A DNA stretch of 64,000 bases from Candidatus Methylacidiphilales bacterium (GCA_033875315.1 JANRJG010000041.1:1-64000), one strand, 5' to 3'; counted from the first letter of the stretch, positions 17,265 through 26,163 are shown. The notes: generated by a model not told the origin, from the sequence alone. Numbers and translations are program-made.

Positions 17265-18638
17265 TCAGTTCTCCAGATTGGGCAGGATTTTTTCCATCTC
17301 GGCGCTCCGCGAACCTTTGACGACCACACGGTCATCATCCCGGGCGGTCTCCAGGTAGCCCCGGACCAGGGATTCGTGGTCATTCCAGACCGAGACGTTT
17401 TCCATCCCCCGCGATTTTGCGCCCTCGACCAAGTCGTCGGCCCCGTGCCCAATGGCGTGGAGACAGCGGATACCCGCATCGGCGGCGGCGGCTCCGACCC
17501 AATGGTGCAATTCGCCGGTCCTTATGCCCAATTCGCCCATGCTGCCCAGAAGGGCGACACCACGGCCCTTGCCGGGCAGGGCCATGAGGGTGGCGAATGC
17601 CGCCGCCATAGAGTCGGGATTGGCGTTGTAAGAATCATCCATGATCCAGCCGGACCGCCTTTTCCGGAGGGCCATGCGGCCTTTCGGCAAGCAGGCTTCC
17701 TCCAGACACGCACGGATCAGTTCCGGAGCTATTCCTAGCCGGACCGCCACCGCCACTGCCAGTGCCGCATTATGTGCCATATGGCTGCCCGGGACCCGGA
17801 TGGTGAATCGTTCTATTCGATTTCCTATTTGGACATCGAACGAGGAGCGCTCCGGTTGCACAACGATTCCGCTTATTTGGAAAGTGTTGTCCGGGCCTGA
17901 ACCCACCCAGGCGACGGGAACCGGGATCCGAGGGGCCAGTGCCCTCAGTCGTGGATTATCCCCCTGCAATACGGCAAATCCATTCTCGGGCAGATGGTAG
18001 GCCACCTCGCCTTTTTCCGCCGCTATGGCCTCGCGATCGGAGAAATGTTCGATGTGCGCCCAACCGGCCTGGGTGATCACGCCGATTTCCGGCCGGGCCA
18101 TTTCAACCAGCGGGCGAATTTCCCCGGGATGGTTCATGCCCATTTCCACCACCGCCCAATGGTGGGATTCGTCGATTTGGAGAAGGGTCAGGGGCACACC
18201 GATGTGGTTGTTCAGATTGCCCGACGTCTTGGCAACCGGTCCCAAGGGAGCCAGGACGGAAGACAGGAATTCCTTTGCACTGGTTTTTCCGTTGCTGCCG
18301 GTGACCGCCACCACGCGGACACCAAGACTTTGTCGGTAATGCGTGGCAAGTTTTTGCAGGCCCCGGAGGGTGTCATCGACCCGGATGACCCCACAGCCCG
18401 CGACCAAGGCACTGGGCGGGATTTCGCGGGATACCATCACCGCCAGCGCGCCCTGCCGGAACGCATCCGCGACGTAATCATGTCCATCGAAACGTTCCCC
18501 GGACAAAGCGACAAAAAGATCGCCCGGAAGGATGGCACGAGAGTCGGTCGTCACACGCGTCACGGTGCGCTCACCCTGTCCGTGGGCGAGGACTCCGCCA
18601 GACCATACGGCCAGACTGGAAAACGGGATCGGTTTCAC
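17265..18638 (-). CDS. murF: UDP-MurNAc-tripeptide--D-Ala-D-Ala ligase
   Basis: 457 residues if started at the GTG at 18638, which overlaps the murE stop as GTGA and has AGGGGG a few bases upstream; a GTG two codons earlier is the alternative. Mur ligase motifs: TTDSRAILPGDLFVAL near the start, ATP loop AVTGSNGKTSAKEF, EMGMNHPGEI, MAHNAALAVAV, and DDSYNANPDSM, typical of MurF. It completes the pentapeptide using the dipeptide made by Ddl. Part of the same coupled chain. Confidence 0.96.
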   Translation of the reverse strand: MKPIPFSSLAVWSGGVLAHGQGERTVTRVTTDSRAILPGDLFVALSGERFDGHDYVADAFRQGALAVMVSREIPPSALVAGCGVIRVDDTLRGLQKLATHYRQSLGVRVVAVTGSNGKTSAKEFLSSVLAPLGPVAKTSGNLNNHIGVPLTLLQIDESHHWAVVEMGMNHPGEIRPLVEMARPEIGVITQAGWAHIEHFSDREAIAAEKGEVAYHLPENGFAVLQGDNPRLRALAPRIPVPVAWVGSGPDNTFQISGIVVQPERSSFDVQIGNRIERFTIRVPGSHMAHNAALAVAVAVRLGIAPELIRACLEEACLPKGRMALRKRRSGWIMDDSYNANPDSMAAAFATLMALPGKGRGVALLGSMGELGIRTGELHHWVGAAAADAGIRCLHAIGHGADDLVEGAKSRGMENVSVWNDHESLVRGYLETARDDDRVVVKGSRSAEMEKILPNLEN

Positions 18639-20101
18639 GCGCACCCCCTTTGCCGGAGGGCCGCACGGGCCTGCTCCGCATCCGAAAAGGGAGTGAGGAC
18701 ACCCTTCACCTCCTGCGTGTTTTCGTGGCCCTTACCAGCCAATACGACCACGTCTCCCTCTTTGGCCAGGCTGATGATATGCGCGATGGCCGCCGCGCGA
18801 TCGGCCACGACTTCGTAGCCTTCCATGCCGGAGACTCCTCTCTCCATGTCGCGGAGTATGGCGGCGGGGTCTTCGCCCCGCGGGTTGTCCGACGTGAGCA
18901 CGGCCCAATCAGATTGTTCAACGGCCGCCCGGGCCATCAATGGTCGTTTGCCACGGTCGCGGTCCCCGCCACAACCGACCAGCACCAGCAGCCGGCCACG
19001 ACATAGCGGGCGCAGGGTCGACAGAACATGACGAATGGCATCGTCCGTGTGGGCGTAATCGACCAGGACAGAAAAACCACCAGTGGAGGGTATGCGCTCC
19101 ATGCGACCGGGAACGGGCGGGGCAGTCCGGAGTGAAGCCGCAACATGATCCGGCGCCAGGCCAAAGGCGCACGCGGCAGCGGCGGCGGCCAATGCGTTGG
19201 CGACATTGAAGCCTCCGACCCAGGGCATGACGACCTCATGTTCGAAGGCCGGTCCCTTCCACTTGAAAGTGGTCCCGGAAGCATGGAGGCAAACGTCCGT
19301 CGCTTGATGTTCGGCGGCCGCACCAAGGGAATAGCCGTGCAGATGCACGCCCGCGGGAAGCATCCCGGCCAGGCGCAGGCCGGCCCCGTCATCGAGGTTG
19401 ATCACGGCATGGCTTCCGTGCCGCAAGCTGGTGAAGAGCTTGGATTTGGCTTGGAAGTAGTTCTCCATCGAGCCGTGATAGTCCAGATGGTCCTGGGTGA
19501 GGTTGGTGAATACAGCCACTTCGAAACCCAGTCCCAGGGTGCGTTCTTGGTCCAGTGCGTGCGAAGAGACCTCCATGACCGCGGCCCGGCAATTTTCGTC
19601 GCGCATTTGGGCCAAGAGGCGTTGGAGGTCGAGGCATTCCGGTGTTGTGCGCGGAGACGCCATTTCTTTTTTGCCCGAGCGATAACAAATCGTACCCATC
19701 AGACCCGAACTGATTCCGGATGTTTCGAGGAGGTGATGGAGCAGATAGGCGGTCGAGGTTTTCCCGTTCGTGCCGGTGATCCCGGCAAGCCGGAGGGATG
19801 CCCCCGGATTCCCATACCAGCGGGACGAGGCACCCGCCAGGGCCCGGCGACCACTGGCCACCCTAACTTGGGGGACGGACGGGGCGGGATCCGCTTTCTC
19901 CTCGACCACGACGGCGGCAGCCCCCCGTTCCACGGCCAGACTCACGTAGCGGTGTCCGTCGGACTTGAGTCCCTTCCAAGTGAAGAAGGCATCACCGGGG
20001 TTGACCTCGTCCGCTCGGTAGGCCAGTCCGGAAACGGAGGCTTCTTTGGGACCGGACCACTCCAGCACTTCCAGTCCACTGAACAGGTCGCGCAGGGTCA
20101 T
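18635..20101 (-). CDS. murE: UDP-MurNAc-dipeptide--2,6-diaminopimelate ligase
   Basis: 488 residues. Motifs: ATP loop GITGTNGKTSTAYLL (about 108-122), EVSSHALDQERT, NLTQDHLDYHG, VDYAHTDDAIRHVL, GCGGDRDRGKRP, and DNPRGED (DNPR at about 405-408). DNPR is the recognised signature of ligases that use meso-diaminopimelate rather than lysine, so the wall is predicted to be DAP type. The ATG overlaps the ftsI stop by 4 bases and the end overlaps murF. Confidence 0.97.
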   Translation of the reverse strand: MTLRDLFSGLEVLEWSGPKEASVSGLAYRADEVNPGDAFFTWKGLKSDGHRYVSLAVERGAAAVVVEEKADPAPSVPQVRVASGRRALAGASSRWYGNPGASLRLAGITGTNGKTSTAYLLHHLLETSGISSGLMGTICYRSGKKEMASPRTTPECLDLQRLLAQMRDENCRAAVMEVSSHALDQERTLGLGFEVAVFTNLTQDHLDYHGSMENYFQAKSKLFTSLRHGSHAVINLDDGAGLRLAGMLPAGVHLHGYSLGAAAEHQATDVCLHASGTTFKWKGPAFEHEVVMPWVGGFNVANALAAAAAACAFGLAPDHVAASLRTAPPVPGRMERIPSTGGFSVLVDYAHTDDAIRHVLSTLRPLCRGRLLVLVGCGGDRDRGKRPLMARAAVEQSDWAVLTSDNPRGEDPAAILRDMERGVSGMEGYEVVADRAAAIAHIISLAKEGDVVVLAGKGHENTQEVKGVLTPFSDAEQARAALRQRGCA

Positions 20102-21879
20102 GGCTCCCTCCTGCTGGCCACTATGGCCCGGCTGGCGGCGGTCTGCGGGGCGGTCAGATTCAGGACTTGGACCACACCGGTGGCGATATTGCGGAAGGCA
20201 GGCGCGGCGACAGAGCCCCCGTAGATCTTCTCCCCCTCGGCGTCATCGACCACGATGGAGATCACCACCTCGGGTTTTTCCGCCGGCATGAAGCCAATGA
20301 ACGAGGAATAATAGCTGCCTTTTTCATAGCTGCCCTCGACAAACTTGCGTGATGTCCCGGTCTTGCCGGCCACGGTGAAAACATCCAAAGGTTTGGGTAG
20401 TTGTGCTTCCTTGCCCGTTCCGGTGGCCACCACCTCGCACATGGCCCGCGTGACCCGACGGGCCACATCCTGCGATACCGTCTGGCGGATGACCCGCGGA
20501 AGGAATTGTTTGACCACCTTGCCCTCCCCGTCGGTCACGGCCTGGACCAGATGCGGCTCCATCAACTTGCCCCCGTTGGCGATGGCCCCCACCGCGGCCG
20601 TCATCTGCAGGTTGCTGGTGGAAATTTCGTAACCAATGGGAACGCGGGTCTGGGATATTTTTGTCCAGCTTTGCGGGGGACGCAGGATTCCTTTTTGTTC
20701 CCCGCGCAGTGCCTGAACCGGGCTCTGTACCAGCTCACCGAACCCAAACTGGCGCAGGTAGCGGTAGATGCGCGAGTCGCCCAGCAGGAGTCCGATCTTG
20801 GCGAAGGCGATGTTGCTCGACTTGGCAAAGCCGTCTATGGTCCTTAGCGATCCGTAAGGGTGGACATCGGTCAACTCATGTCCGGCATACCAGAAACTGC
20901 CGTTGTCACAGAAGACCGGGGTGTCGAGGTCGACCACTCCCTCGCTGAGGGCGGCGGCCAGGGTGAAGATCTTGAAGGTGGAACCGGGCTCATAGAGATC
21001 GAGGATGGCGGCATTGCGGATGTTTTCCGGCTTCATCGTGGCACGGTCGTTGGGATCGTAGGTCGGACGATTGGTCAGGCCGAGGATTTCCCCGGTATCG
21101 GGGCGCATGACGATGATGTGCACGGCATCCGGATGAAATTCCGAAACGAGACGCTCGGCCTCGGTCTCAATGACGTGCTGCACACCCTGGTCGATGGTGA
21201 GGACGACGTTGAGCCCGTTGCGCGGCGGGCGGTCGTATTGGCGGTAGCCCGGGATTTCCTTGCGGCGGCCGTCGCGGACGATCCGGCGTTCGCCCGGGAT
21301 ACCGCAGAGGTATTTGTCCATGACCAACTCGATGCCGTCCATGCCCTTCTCGATCTCGACCGGGGCGCGCCATTCGGGGCTCTTCTGCTCGGTGGCGTTG
21401 GCAAACCCGATGACATGGCTGGCCTCGTGGGAATTCGGATAGACCCTCAACTGGCGGTCCCGGAAAATCAGTGACTTGGGCCGCAGGGCGCGCAGCGCAG
21501 TCTCGGCGGAATCGGGCAGGTCGCGGACGAGGAGCTGGTCGCGCCGTTCGGGGAAAAGATAGGCGGCAAGCTGGTTTTCTTCCCAGCCGAGGGCCTGGGC
21601 GATGGCGCTTTTTTCTTCCGGACGTTCCAAGGCAACCTTGCCATCGATGCGCAGGTCGGTGACCGTGATGGTCTGGGCCAAGACCCGCCCCTTGGCATCG
21701 AGGATGGCTCCGCGGCGGGGTGCGGTCGGCACGACGTCGGTGTGCATGCGCACGGCCTTTTCACGATAGTCCTCGTGGCTGACCAACTGGACGTAGATCA
21801 GCCTGGCGGAAATGGCGGTAAAGCCGCAGGCGAAGATCAGGATCACCACCAGGGCCCGGAATTGCAGGGGGGGTGTCAT
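20098..21879 (-). CDS. ftsI: FtsI/PBP3-type septal transpeptidase
   Basis: 593 residues. One N-terminal membrane helix (about 8-28), a PBP-dimer domain starting after RRGAILDAKGRVLA (about 56-69), then the transpeptidase domain with active-site GSTFKIF (Ser300, Lys303), SSN (354-356) and KTGTS (506-510). It cross-links septal peptidoglycan together with FtsW. There is no PASTA domain after the catalytic part, as in Gram-negative FtsI. Overlaps ftsL and murE by 4 bases on each side. Confidence 0.96.
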   Translation of the reverse strand: MTPPLQFRALVVILIFACGFTAISARLIYVQLVSHEDYREKAVRMHTDVVPTAPRRGAILDAKGRVLAQTITVTDLRIDGKVALERPEEKSAIAQALGWEENQLAAYLFPERRDQLLVRDLPDSAETALRALRPKSLIFRDRQLRVYPNSHEASHVIGFANATEQKSPEWRAPVEIEKGMDGIELVMDKYLCGIPGERRIVRDGRRKEIPGYRQYDRPPRNGLNVVLTIDQGVQHVIETEAERLVSEFHPDAVHIIVMRPDTGEILGLTNRPTYDPNDRATMKPENIRNAAILDLYEPGSTFKIFTLAAALSEGVVDLDTPVFCDNGSFWYAGHELTDVHPYGSLRTIDGFAKSSNIAFAKIGLLLGDSRIYRYLRQFGFGELVQSPVQALRGEQKGILRPPQSWTKISQTRVPIGYEISTSNLQMTAAVGAIANGGKLMEPHLVQAVTDGEGKVVKQFLPRVIRQTVSQDVARRVTRAMCEVVATGTGKEAQLPKPLDVFTVAGKTGTSRKFVEGSYEKGSYYSSFIGFMPAEKPEVVISIVVDDAEGEKIYGGSVAAPAFRNIATGVVQVLNLTAPQTAASRAIVASRREP

Positions 21880-22238
21880 GGCCGCCGGGGCGTTCGCGCC
21901 ATCATGGTGTCGGCATTGCGGGCCGGCACCGGGGCGTCATAGACCTTGATGTTGGGGTTGTTGATGTCGACCATGCCGAGGCGGAAGAGGACGATTTGCT
22001 TCTGCAGGGCGGCCGGGCTCTTGCCATGCTGGATCTGCACCATCAGGCCCTGGTTCTTGCGCTTCACATCCTCCAACGAGGATTCAAGCTTTTTGATCTC
22101 TTCGGCCGTGTTGATTATGCGGATCTGCAGGAAGACGAAAACCAGCCCGAAGATCGTGACGAGAATCCCGAGGGCAAGGAGTTTCCACAGGCGAGTGACC
22201 TGGAGGGTGTTGGTGGAACGAACGCGGTTGCGGGCCAT
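21876..22238 (-). CDS. ftsL: FtsL-like division protein
   Basis: 120 residues: basic cytoplasmic N-terminus (ARNRVRSTNTLQVTRLWK), one membrane helix (about 20-40, LLALGILVTIFGLVFVFLQ), then a coiled-coil segment (about 43-75, RIINTAEEIKKLESSLEDVKRKNQGL) and a short periplasmic tail. Topology, size and the position between rsmH and ftsI identify it as FtsL even though sequence similarity in this family is weak. It bridges FtsQ/FtsB and FtsWI. The first codon shares a base with the rsmH stop. Confidence 0.85.
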   Translation of the reverse strand: MARNRVRSTNTLQVTRLWKLLALGILVTIFGLVFVFLQIRIINTAEEIKKLESSLEDVKRKNQGLMVQIQHGKSPAALQKQIVLFRLGMVDINNPNIKVYDAPVPARNADTMMARTPRRP

Positions 22239-23149
22239 CAGATCCTTTCCGCCACCCGCAGGCGGGCGCTCCGGGCACGTGGGTTTTGCGCAACTTCCTC
22301 CTCCGAGGGGAGATGGCGTCCAATTTTTCGCAGGCAGTACTCCGGGTTCGGCTGGCCGAAGGGCGAGGCCGGACCGCGCAATTCCTCCTGGCTGTGCGAC
22401 TCGATGAACTGCTTCACCCGGCGGTCCTCCAGGGAATGAAAACTGATGACAGCCATCCGGCCTCCGACGGCCAGGGCGTTGGGCATGGCCGCGAGGGCCC
22501 GGTCCAAGGCCCCCATCTCGTCATTGACGGAAATGCGCAACGCTTGGAAAGACTTGGTCGCCGGATGGGTTTTACGGTCACGCCGTCCGCCAACGGCCTG
22601 GGCAATGACCCCGGCCAGATCGGTGGTCCGGAGGAAGGGGGATTTTTCCCGACGACGCACGATGGCCCGGGCGATGCCGCGGGCCTGGGGTTCGTCGCCG
22701 TATTCGAACAGGAGACGGGCCAGGGTCTGTTCGTCCAACTGGTTGACCCGGTCGGCCGCGGTGTCACCCCGGGTGGGATCCATGCGCATGTCGAGCGGGC
22801 CGTCGTGGAGGAAGCTGAAGCCGCGCTCCGCCTCGTCCAACTGTGGGGACGAAACGCCCAGATCAAGCAGGATCCCGTCAAAAGGACCCTGCCGTCCGGC
22901 CACCTGCTCCAATTGGTCGAAGTTATTCATTTCCAAAACAAACCTTGTGCCGAATTCCGATCGCAGTACGTGCGCGACGGGGGAATCGTGGGCGGCCGGA
23001 TCACGATCCAGTGCCACCACGGTTGCCCCCGCAGCCAACAGGGCCCGGCTGTGACCGCCGCGGCCGAAGGTCCCGTCCAGCATCCGGAGTCCCGGAGCCG
23101 GCTTGAGTGCCTCGACCACCTCGTTCAATAGGACCGGGCGGTGTTCCAC
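22238..23149 (-). CDS. rsmH: 16S rRNA (cytosine-1402-N4)-methyltransferase
   Basis: 303 residues from a GTG at 23149. Class I methyltransferase with HRPVLLNEVVEAL at the start, the SAM-binding DGTFGRGGHSRALL (about 21-34), DLGVSSPQLDEAERGFSF, GPLDMRMDP, FQALRISVNDE, and ISFHSLEDRRVKQF. It methylates C1402 in the ribosomal P site. Formerly mraW; almost always second in dcw clusters, but here two tiny genes stand between it and mraZ. The start lies 1 base after the stop of the second of these. Confidence 0.96.
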   Translation of the reverse strand: MEHRPVLLNEVVEALKPAPGLRMLDGTFGRGGHSRALLAAGATVVALDRDPAAHDSPVAHVLRSEFGTRFVLEMNNFDQLEQVAGRQGPFDGILLDLGVSSPQLDEAERGFSFLHDGPLDMRMDPTRGDTAADRVNQLDEQTLARLLFEYGDEPQARGIARAIVRRREKSPFLRTTDLAGVIAQAVGGRRDRKTHPATKSFQALRISVNDEMGALDRALAAMPNALAVGGRMAVISFHSLEDRRVKQFIESHSQEELRGPASPFGQPNPEYCLRKIGRHLPSEEEVAQNPRARSARLRVAERI

Positions 23150-23150
23150 A

Positions 23151-23327
23151 TCACATCAATTTCAATCGCAGCCCAGCTTCCTTGGCCGGCCTTCTCAGAC
23201 CGATCAACTGGTAGGCGTTTCTCCGCGGCAAGATCAGCGTTCCATGTCCCTGCATCATCCCGCTGTTGTCTTTCGTCGGAGAAAATCCCACCGGGAATTT
23301 TCTGCGGCTGCAGGATTTCGCTTCCAT
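23151..23327 (-). CDS. Tiny unknown gene between mraZ and rsmH (second)
   Basis: 58 codons from an ATG at 23327, four bases after the stop of the preceding tiny gene, to a stop one base before rsmH. The product is basic (ends RRPAKEAGLRLKLM) with the segment HGTLILPRRNAYQLIGLRR in the middle; no membrane helix or known motif. A longer version starting at 23402 would overlap the upstream gene by 71 bases. Tight packing on both sides is the main evidence that it is translated. I do not recognise the family. Confidence 0.4.
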   Translation of the reverse strand: MEAKSCSRRKFPVGFSPTKDNSGMMQGHGTLILPRRNAYQLIGLRRPAKEAGLRLKLM

Positions 23328-23331
23328 GTGT

Positions 23332-23535
23332 TCAGTGCCTCGCGTCTTCCTGCTCTCTTGGCCCATTCGGTGCCAATGGCGGCCGGGCCGACCGCCATTC
23401 AAAATCCAAAGCCGGGCGGGACTGCAACAGGTCCCAGGTCCGGTTCATCCGCTCGCGGAAACGCCGCCGGTGTTCCTGTTCCGACGGGAGAGCCATCCGG
23501 CTGCCCACCAGATAGTCGGCGGGCCGGGGGATCAC
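23332..23535 (-). CDS. Tiny unknown gene between mraZ and rsmH (first)
   Basis: 67 residues from a GTG at 23535 that overlaps the mraZ stop in the same GTGA arrangement used at murG and murF. The product is charged and polar (QEHRRRFRERMNRTWDLL, then DFEWRSARPPLAPNGPREQE), predicted to have one amphipathic helix (about 18-35) and a disordered end. No family recognised. The mraZ ribosome context plus the overlap make it a credible coupled gene; a role in division or in rRNA methylation control would be guesswork. Confidence 0.45.
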   Translation of the reverse strand: MIPRPADYLVGSRMALPSEQEHRRRFRERMNRTWDLLQSRPALDFEWRSARPPLAPNGPREQEDARH

Positions 23536-23981
23536 AAGCCCACCTCGCGCATGACCTGCTCGATGGTCGGCACAGACGATTGCAGGTTTTGGAAGTGGTC
23601 CGGGTTCCACAACTGGAAGTGGTCGCCCGCGCCCATCAAGACGGCGGATTTGTCCAGATCCGCGCTCCGGCGCAGGTCCTCCCGCAAGGCCACACGGTTC
23701 TGCGTGTCCATGATCAACATTTGTCCCGCGGCGTAGAGATTGCCCAACGACACCCGGCGGGGGTCGTCCAACGGCATCGTGGCCAGTTTTTCAAATTGAC
23801 GCGTCAGGTACGAACCCGGGAAGACACGCAACAAACGGCCGCGCCCGTCGTGCGCCGGCAGCGCCACCAAACGGGACTCAAAGCCCTCCCCGCGCCACTC
23901 CTTGGGCACGGTCAGCCGGCCTTTTTCATCAAAAGCATGGGTAAAGGTCCCCAAATACGGCAGGTTGAAGATGTTGCTCAT
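23532..23981 (-). CDS. mraZ: MraZ transcriptional regulator of the dcw operon
   Basis: 149 residues from the ATG at 23981, which has GGAG five bases upstream; an open extension to 24044 is rejected because it reads through the promoter. Two AbrB-like (SpoVT/MraZ) repeats are visible: GTFTHAFDEKGRLTVPKEWR (about 11-30) and LIMDTQNRVALREDLR (about 89-104). MraZ forms a ring-shaped oligomer that binds TGGGN-type repeats in front of its own gene. Matching 10-bp-phased repeats lie upstream (23987-24040). Confidence 0.95.
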   Translation of the reverse strand: MSNIFNLPYLGTFTHAFDEKGRLTVPKEWRGEGFESRLVALPAHDGRGRLLRVFPGSYLTRQFEKLATMPLDDPRRVSLGNLYAAGQMLIMDTQNRVALREDLRRSADLDKSAVLMGAGDHFQLWNPDHFQNLQSSVPTIEQVMREVGL

Positions 23982-23986
23982 TTCAC

Positions 23987-24040
23987 TCCGCTGCGACCCG
24001 GTCCGGACCACAACGCCCCTTTTTAAACCACAATGACCCA
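23987..24040 (-). promoter_or_regulatory. Candidate MraZ operator: GGG-type repeats every 10 bp
   Basis: On the minus strand, from 24040 down to 23987, units begin every 10 bases: TGGG (24040), TGGT (24030), AGGG (24020), TGGT (24010), CGGG (24000), CGGA (23990). Known MraZ boxes are TGGGN repeats at 10-bp spacing near the mraZ promoter, so this is the expected place and phase, though only the first unit is a perfect match. It overlaps the spacer and -10 region of the promoter and continues to the start codon. Confidence 0.5.
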
Positions 24041-24051
24041 CCAACCGTCAA
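24022..24051 (-). promoter_or_regulatory. Promoter of the dcw operon
   Basis: Sigma-70-like: TTGACG (-35, positions 24051-24046 read on the minus strand), an 18-base spacer and TTTAAA (-10, 24027-24022). Transcription would start around 24015, about 35 bases before the mraZ ATG. It is the only clear promoter in the 19-kb operon, consistent with the near absence of intergenic space downstream. Confidence 0.5.
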
Positions 24052-24177
24052 TCGTTTTCCTAAGTTTGTTGATTGGAAGCACTTCCCCCAATTCTCCCAT
24101 CCACCTCGATCCTGCGGGAGAACCTTGCTTGGAGAAGAGCCTTGCCAGCCCCCACATCTCCGCGCTACTGATGACAC

Positions 24178-25491
24178 ATGAAGCAGGACATCCTTGCCGG
24201 AGCCGCCCTCTTCCTGCCCCCCGAACCGGAGGATTTCACCACCCTCGACATCGAACCCGTCATGGTCGAGGGCCTCATCCTCAAAGCCCTGGCCATGCGC
24301 AGTTCCATGGTCGCCCAGGAAGTGGCCGAGCTCCTCTGCCTGCCCTACTTCGGCATCGTCGAACCCATCATCGAACAACTCCGCGCCTCCCGTCTCATCG
24401 AGGTGGCCCGCGGCGACCTACAGGCCATCTCCTATGTCCTGGCCATCTCCGATGCCGGACGCGAGCGCGCCAACCAATTCTTCGCCCAATCCACCTATGT
24501 CGGACCGGCCCCCGTCGCTCTGGAAAGCTACACCAAGGCCATCAAGGCCCAGACCATCCGCAACATCCAGGTCAACTCCCGCCGCCTCATCAACGCCTTC
24601 AAGGGCCTGGTCTTCGACCAGGAAATCCTCACCCAGGTCGGGCCGGCGGTGAACTCCGGCCAGTCCATCTTCCTGTACGGCCCCCCCGGCAACGGCAAAA
24701 CCTCCATCTCCGAGCGCATCGTCGAGGCCTTCGGTGGCGCCATTTTCATCCCCTCCTGCATCGAGGTCAACGGCTCCATCATCCGCCTCTTCGACGACTA
24801 CAACCACCACCCGGTCGCGACCGAGGACGACCCCCGCCTGAACCAAAAATACGACCGCCGCTGGCGCCTCATCAAACGCCCCGTCATCATCGTCGGCGGC
24901 GAGCTGACCATGCAGTCCCTCGATCTGATCTGGAGCGAAGAATCCCGCACCTACGAGGCCCCCTTCCAGATGAAGGCCAACGGCGGCGCATTCATGATCG
25001 ACGACTTTGGCCGCCAGCGCATGGACCCCAAGGAACTGCTCAACCGATGGATCGTCCCCTTGGAAAAAAAGGCGGACTACCTCGCCCTCCACACCGGCGT
25101 CAAGATCGAGGTCCCCTTCGACCAGCTCATCATCTTCTCCACCAACCTCGACCCCAAAGACCTGGTCGACGAGGCCTTCCTGCGACGCATCCGCTACAAG
25201 ATCCCCATCAGCAACCCCTCGGAGGACAATTTCAAAAAAATCTGGTCCATCATGAGCGGGGTCAAGGGATTGCCCTACAGCGACGAGGTGGTGGACTACT
25301 TCGTGGAAAAACACATGCGCCCGCTCCACCGTCCCTTCCGCGGGTGCATCCCCCGCGACATCCTCGACCTCGTCATCGACTCCTGCCGTTACCACCAAAC
25401 CGAGCCGACCATCACGCCGGAACTGCTCGACGAGGCCGCCGACGCCTACTTCGTGAAGCTGGAAGACCGCCTGAAAAACCAGACGATCTGA
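24178..25491 (+). CDS. AAA+ ATPase with N-terminal winged helix
   Basis: 437 residues. The first about 110 residues form a winged-helix-like domain (VEGLILKALAMRSSMVAQEVAELL). An AAA+ core follows, with Walker A YGPPGNGKTS (about 169-178), a Walker-B-like MIDDFGRQRMDP (about 280-291), sensor 1 IIFSTNLDP (about 321-329) and an arginine-rich FLRRIRYKI. The combination resembles the 'predicted ATPase with chaperone activity' group seen in soil bacteria; the role is unknown. It is transcribed alone, divergent from the dcw operon. No VWA-domain partner, as for MoxR proteins, lies nearby. Confidence 0.75.
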   Translation: MKQDILAGAALFLPPEPEDFTTLDIEPVMVEGLILKALAMRSSMVAQEVAELLCLPYFGIVEPIIEQLRASRLIEVARGDLQAISYVLAISDAGRERANQFFAQSTYVGPAPVALESYTKAIKAQTIRNIQVNSRRLINAFKGLVFDQEILTQVGPAVNSGQSIFLYGPPGNGKTSISERIVEAFGGAIFIPSCIEVNGSIIRLFDDYNHHPVATEDDPRLNQKYDRRWRLIKRPVIIVGGELTMQSLDLIWSEESRTYEAPFQMKANGGAFMIDDFGRQRMDPKELLNRWIVPLEKKADYLALHTGVKIEVPFDQLIIFSTNLDPKDLVDEAFLRRIRYKIPISNPSEDNFKKIWSIMSGVKGLPYSDEVVDYFVEKHMRPLHRPFRGCIPRDILDLVIDSCRYHQTEPTITPELLDEAADAYFVKLEDRLKNQTI

Positions 25492-25553
25492 TCACCTCGA
25501 AGTGATGCCTAGTATTTCCCGGAGTCCACGCACGCCTCATACCTGCCTTGCTC

Positions 25554-25571
25554 CGTTACCTTCGTTATCTT
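25554..25571. repeat. Two tandem CGTTAYCTT units
   Basis: CGTTACCTT and CGTTATCTT stand head to tail between the converging AAA+ and ACT genes, followed by CTGTTCACA. The phrasing resembles short dispersed repeats common in noncoding DNA of such genomes (from memory), not a gene or terminator. Confidence 0.3.
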
Positions 25572-25587
25572 CTGTTCACATTTCCAC

Positions 25588-26046
25588 CTACCGCGAAATA
25601 TCGCGCTGCCCGAGGACATTGTAATGGCCCCGGCTCAGGGCCTGGGCGGCGATGTCGATGTCTTCCAAATGGATGCCGAGGGCCGGCTTGCCGTTGGGCT
25701 GGGTCAGGAAAGCATAGGCGTAGTGGATGTTGATCTCCGCCTGCAAGATGAAACAGAGCACCGCCTGGACATCCTCGGCCCCGTTCAATTCCACCACCAA
25801 GACCTCGGTCTCCGTATGGGCGATGGCATGCTCCAGGAAGAGGGCGCGCGCGCCGTCTGGGTCGTCGACAACCAAACGCAGGATGGTGCTGTCGGAAGTG
25901 TCCAGGGTCATGAGCGCAACCACGTGGATGTGTTCATCACCGAGCAGCTTGATGATCTCCAGCATCTTCCCCACTTTGTTCTCGAGGAAGATGGAAAACT
26001 GTTTCACCGGCTCATAGAGCCCCGACTTTTCCAACTGCTTGGCCAT
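25588..26046 (-). CDS. Tandem ACT-domain protein
   Basis: 152 residues. Two ACT-like beta-alpha-beta-beta-alpha-beta units: about 14-75 (KQFSIFLENKVGKMLEIIKLL, with HIHVVALMTLDTSD) and about 80-145 (EVLVVELNGAEDVQAVLCFIL, with EINIHYAYAFLTQ). Stand-alone double-ACT proteins bind amino acids and are thought to act as small regulatory subunits. No enzyme domain is fused and no amino-acid biosynthetic gene is adjacent, so the target is unknown. Confidence 0.7.
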   Translation of the reverse strand: MAKQLEKSGLYEPVKQFSIFLENKVGKMLEIIKLLGDEHIHVVALMTLDTSDSTILRLVVDDPDGARALFLEHAIAHTETEVLVVELNGAEDVQAVLCFILQAEINIHYAYAFLTQPNGKPALGIHLEDIDIAAQALSRGHYNVLGQRDISR

Positions 26047-26163
26047 GGGAAAATCCTAGGCCATTTCCGTCACAAGTCTGCACGATTTTCACCCCCCGCC
26101 TCCCCAGCCGGTTTAGCCGACCTCCCTGCTTGGCTTGGTCATATCGGATGTCCTTGATGATGA

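Noticed and set aside
24418-25398. 326-codon minus-strand frame opposite the AAA+ gene
   Set aside because: Acidic, low-complexity translation of codon third-base bias; AAA+ motifs confirm the plus strand.
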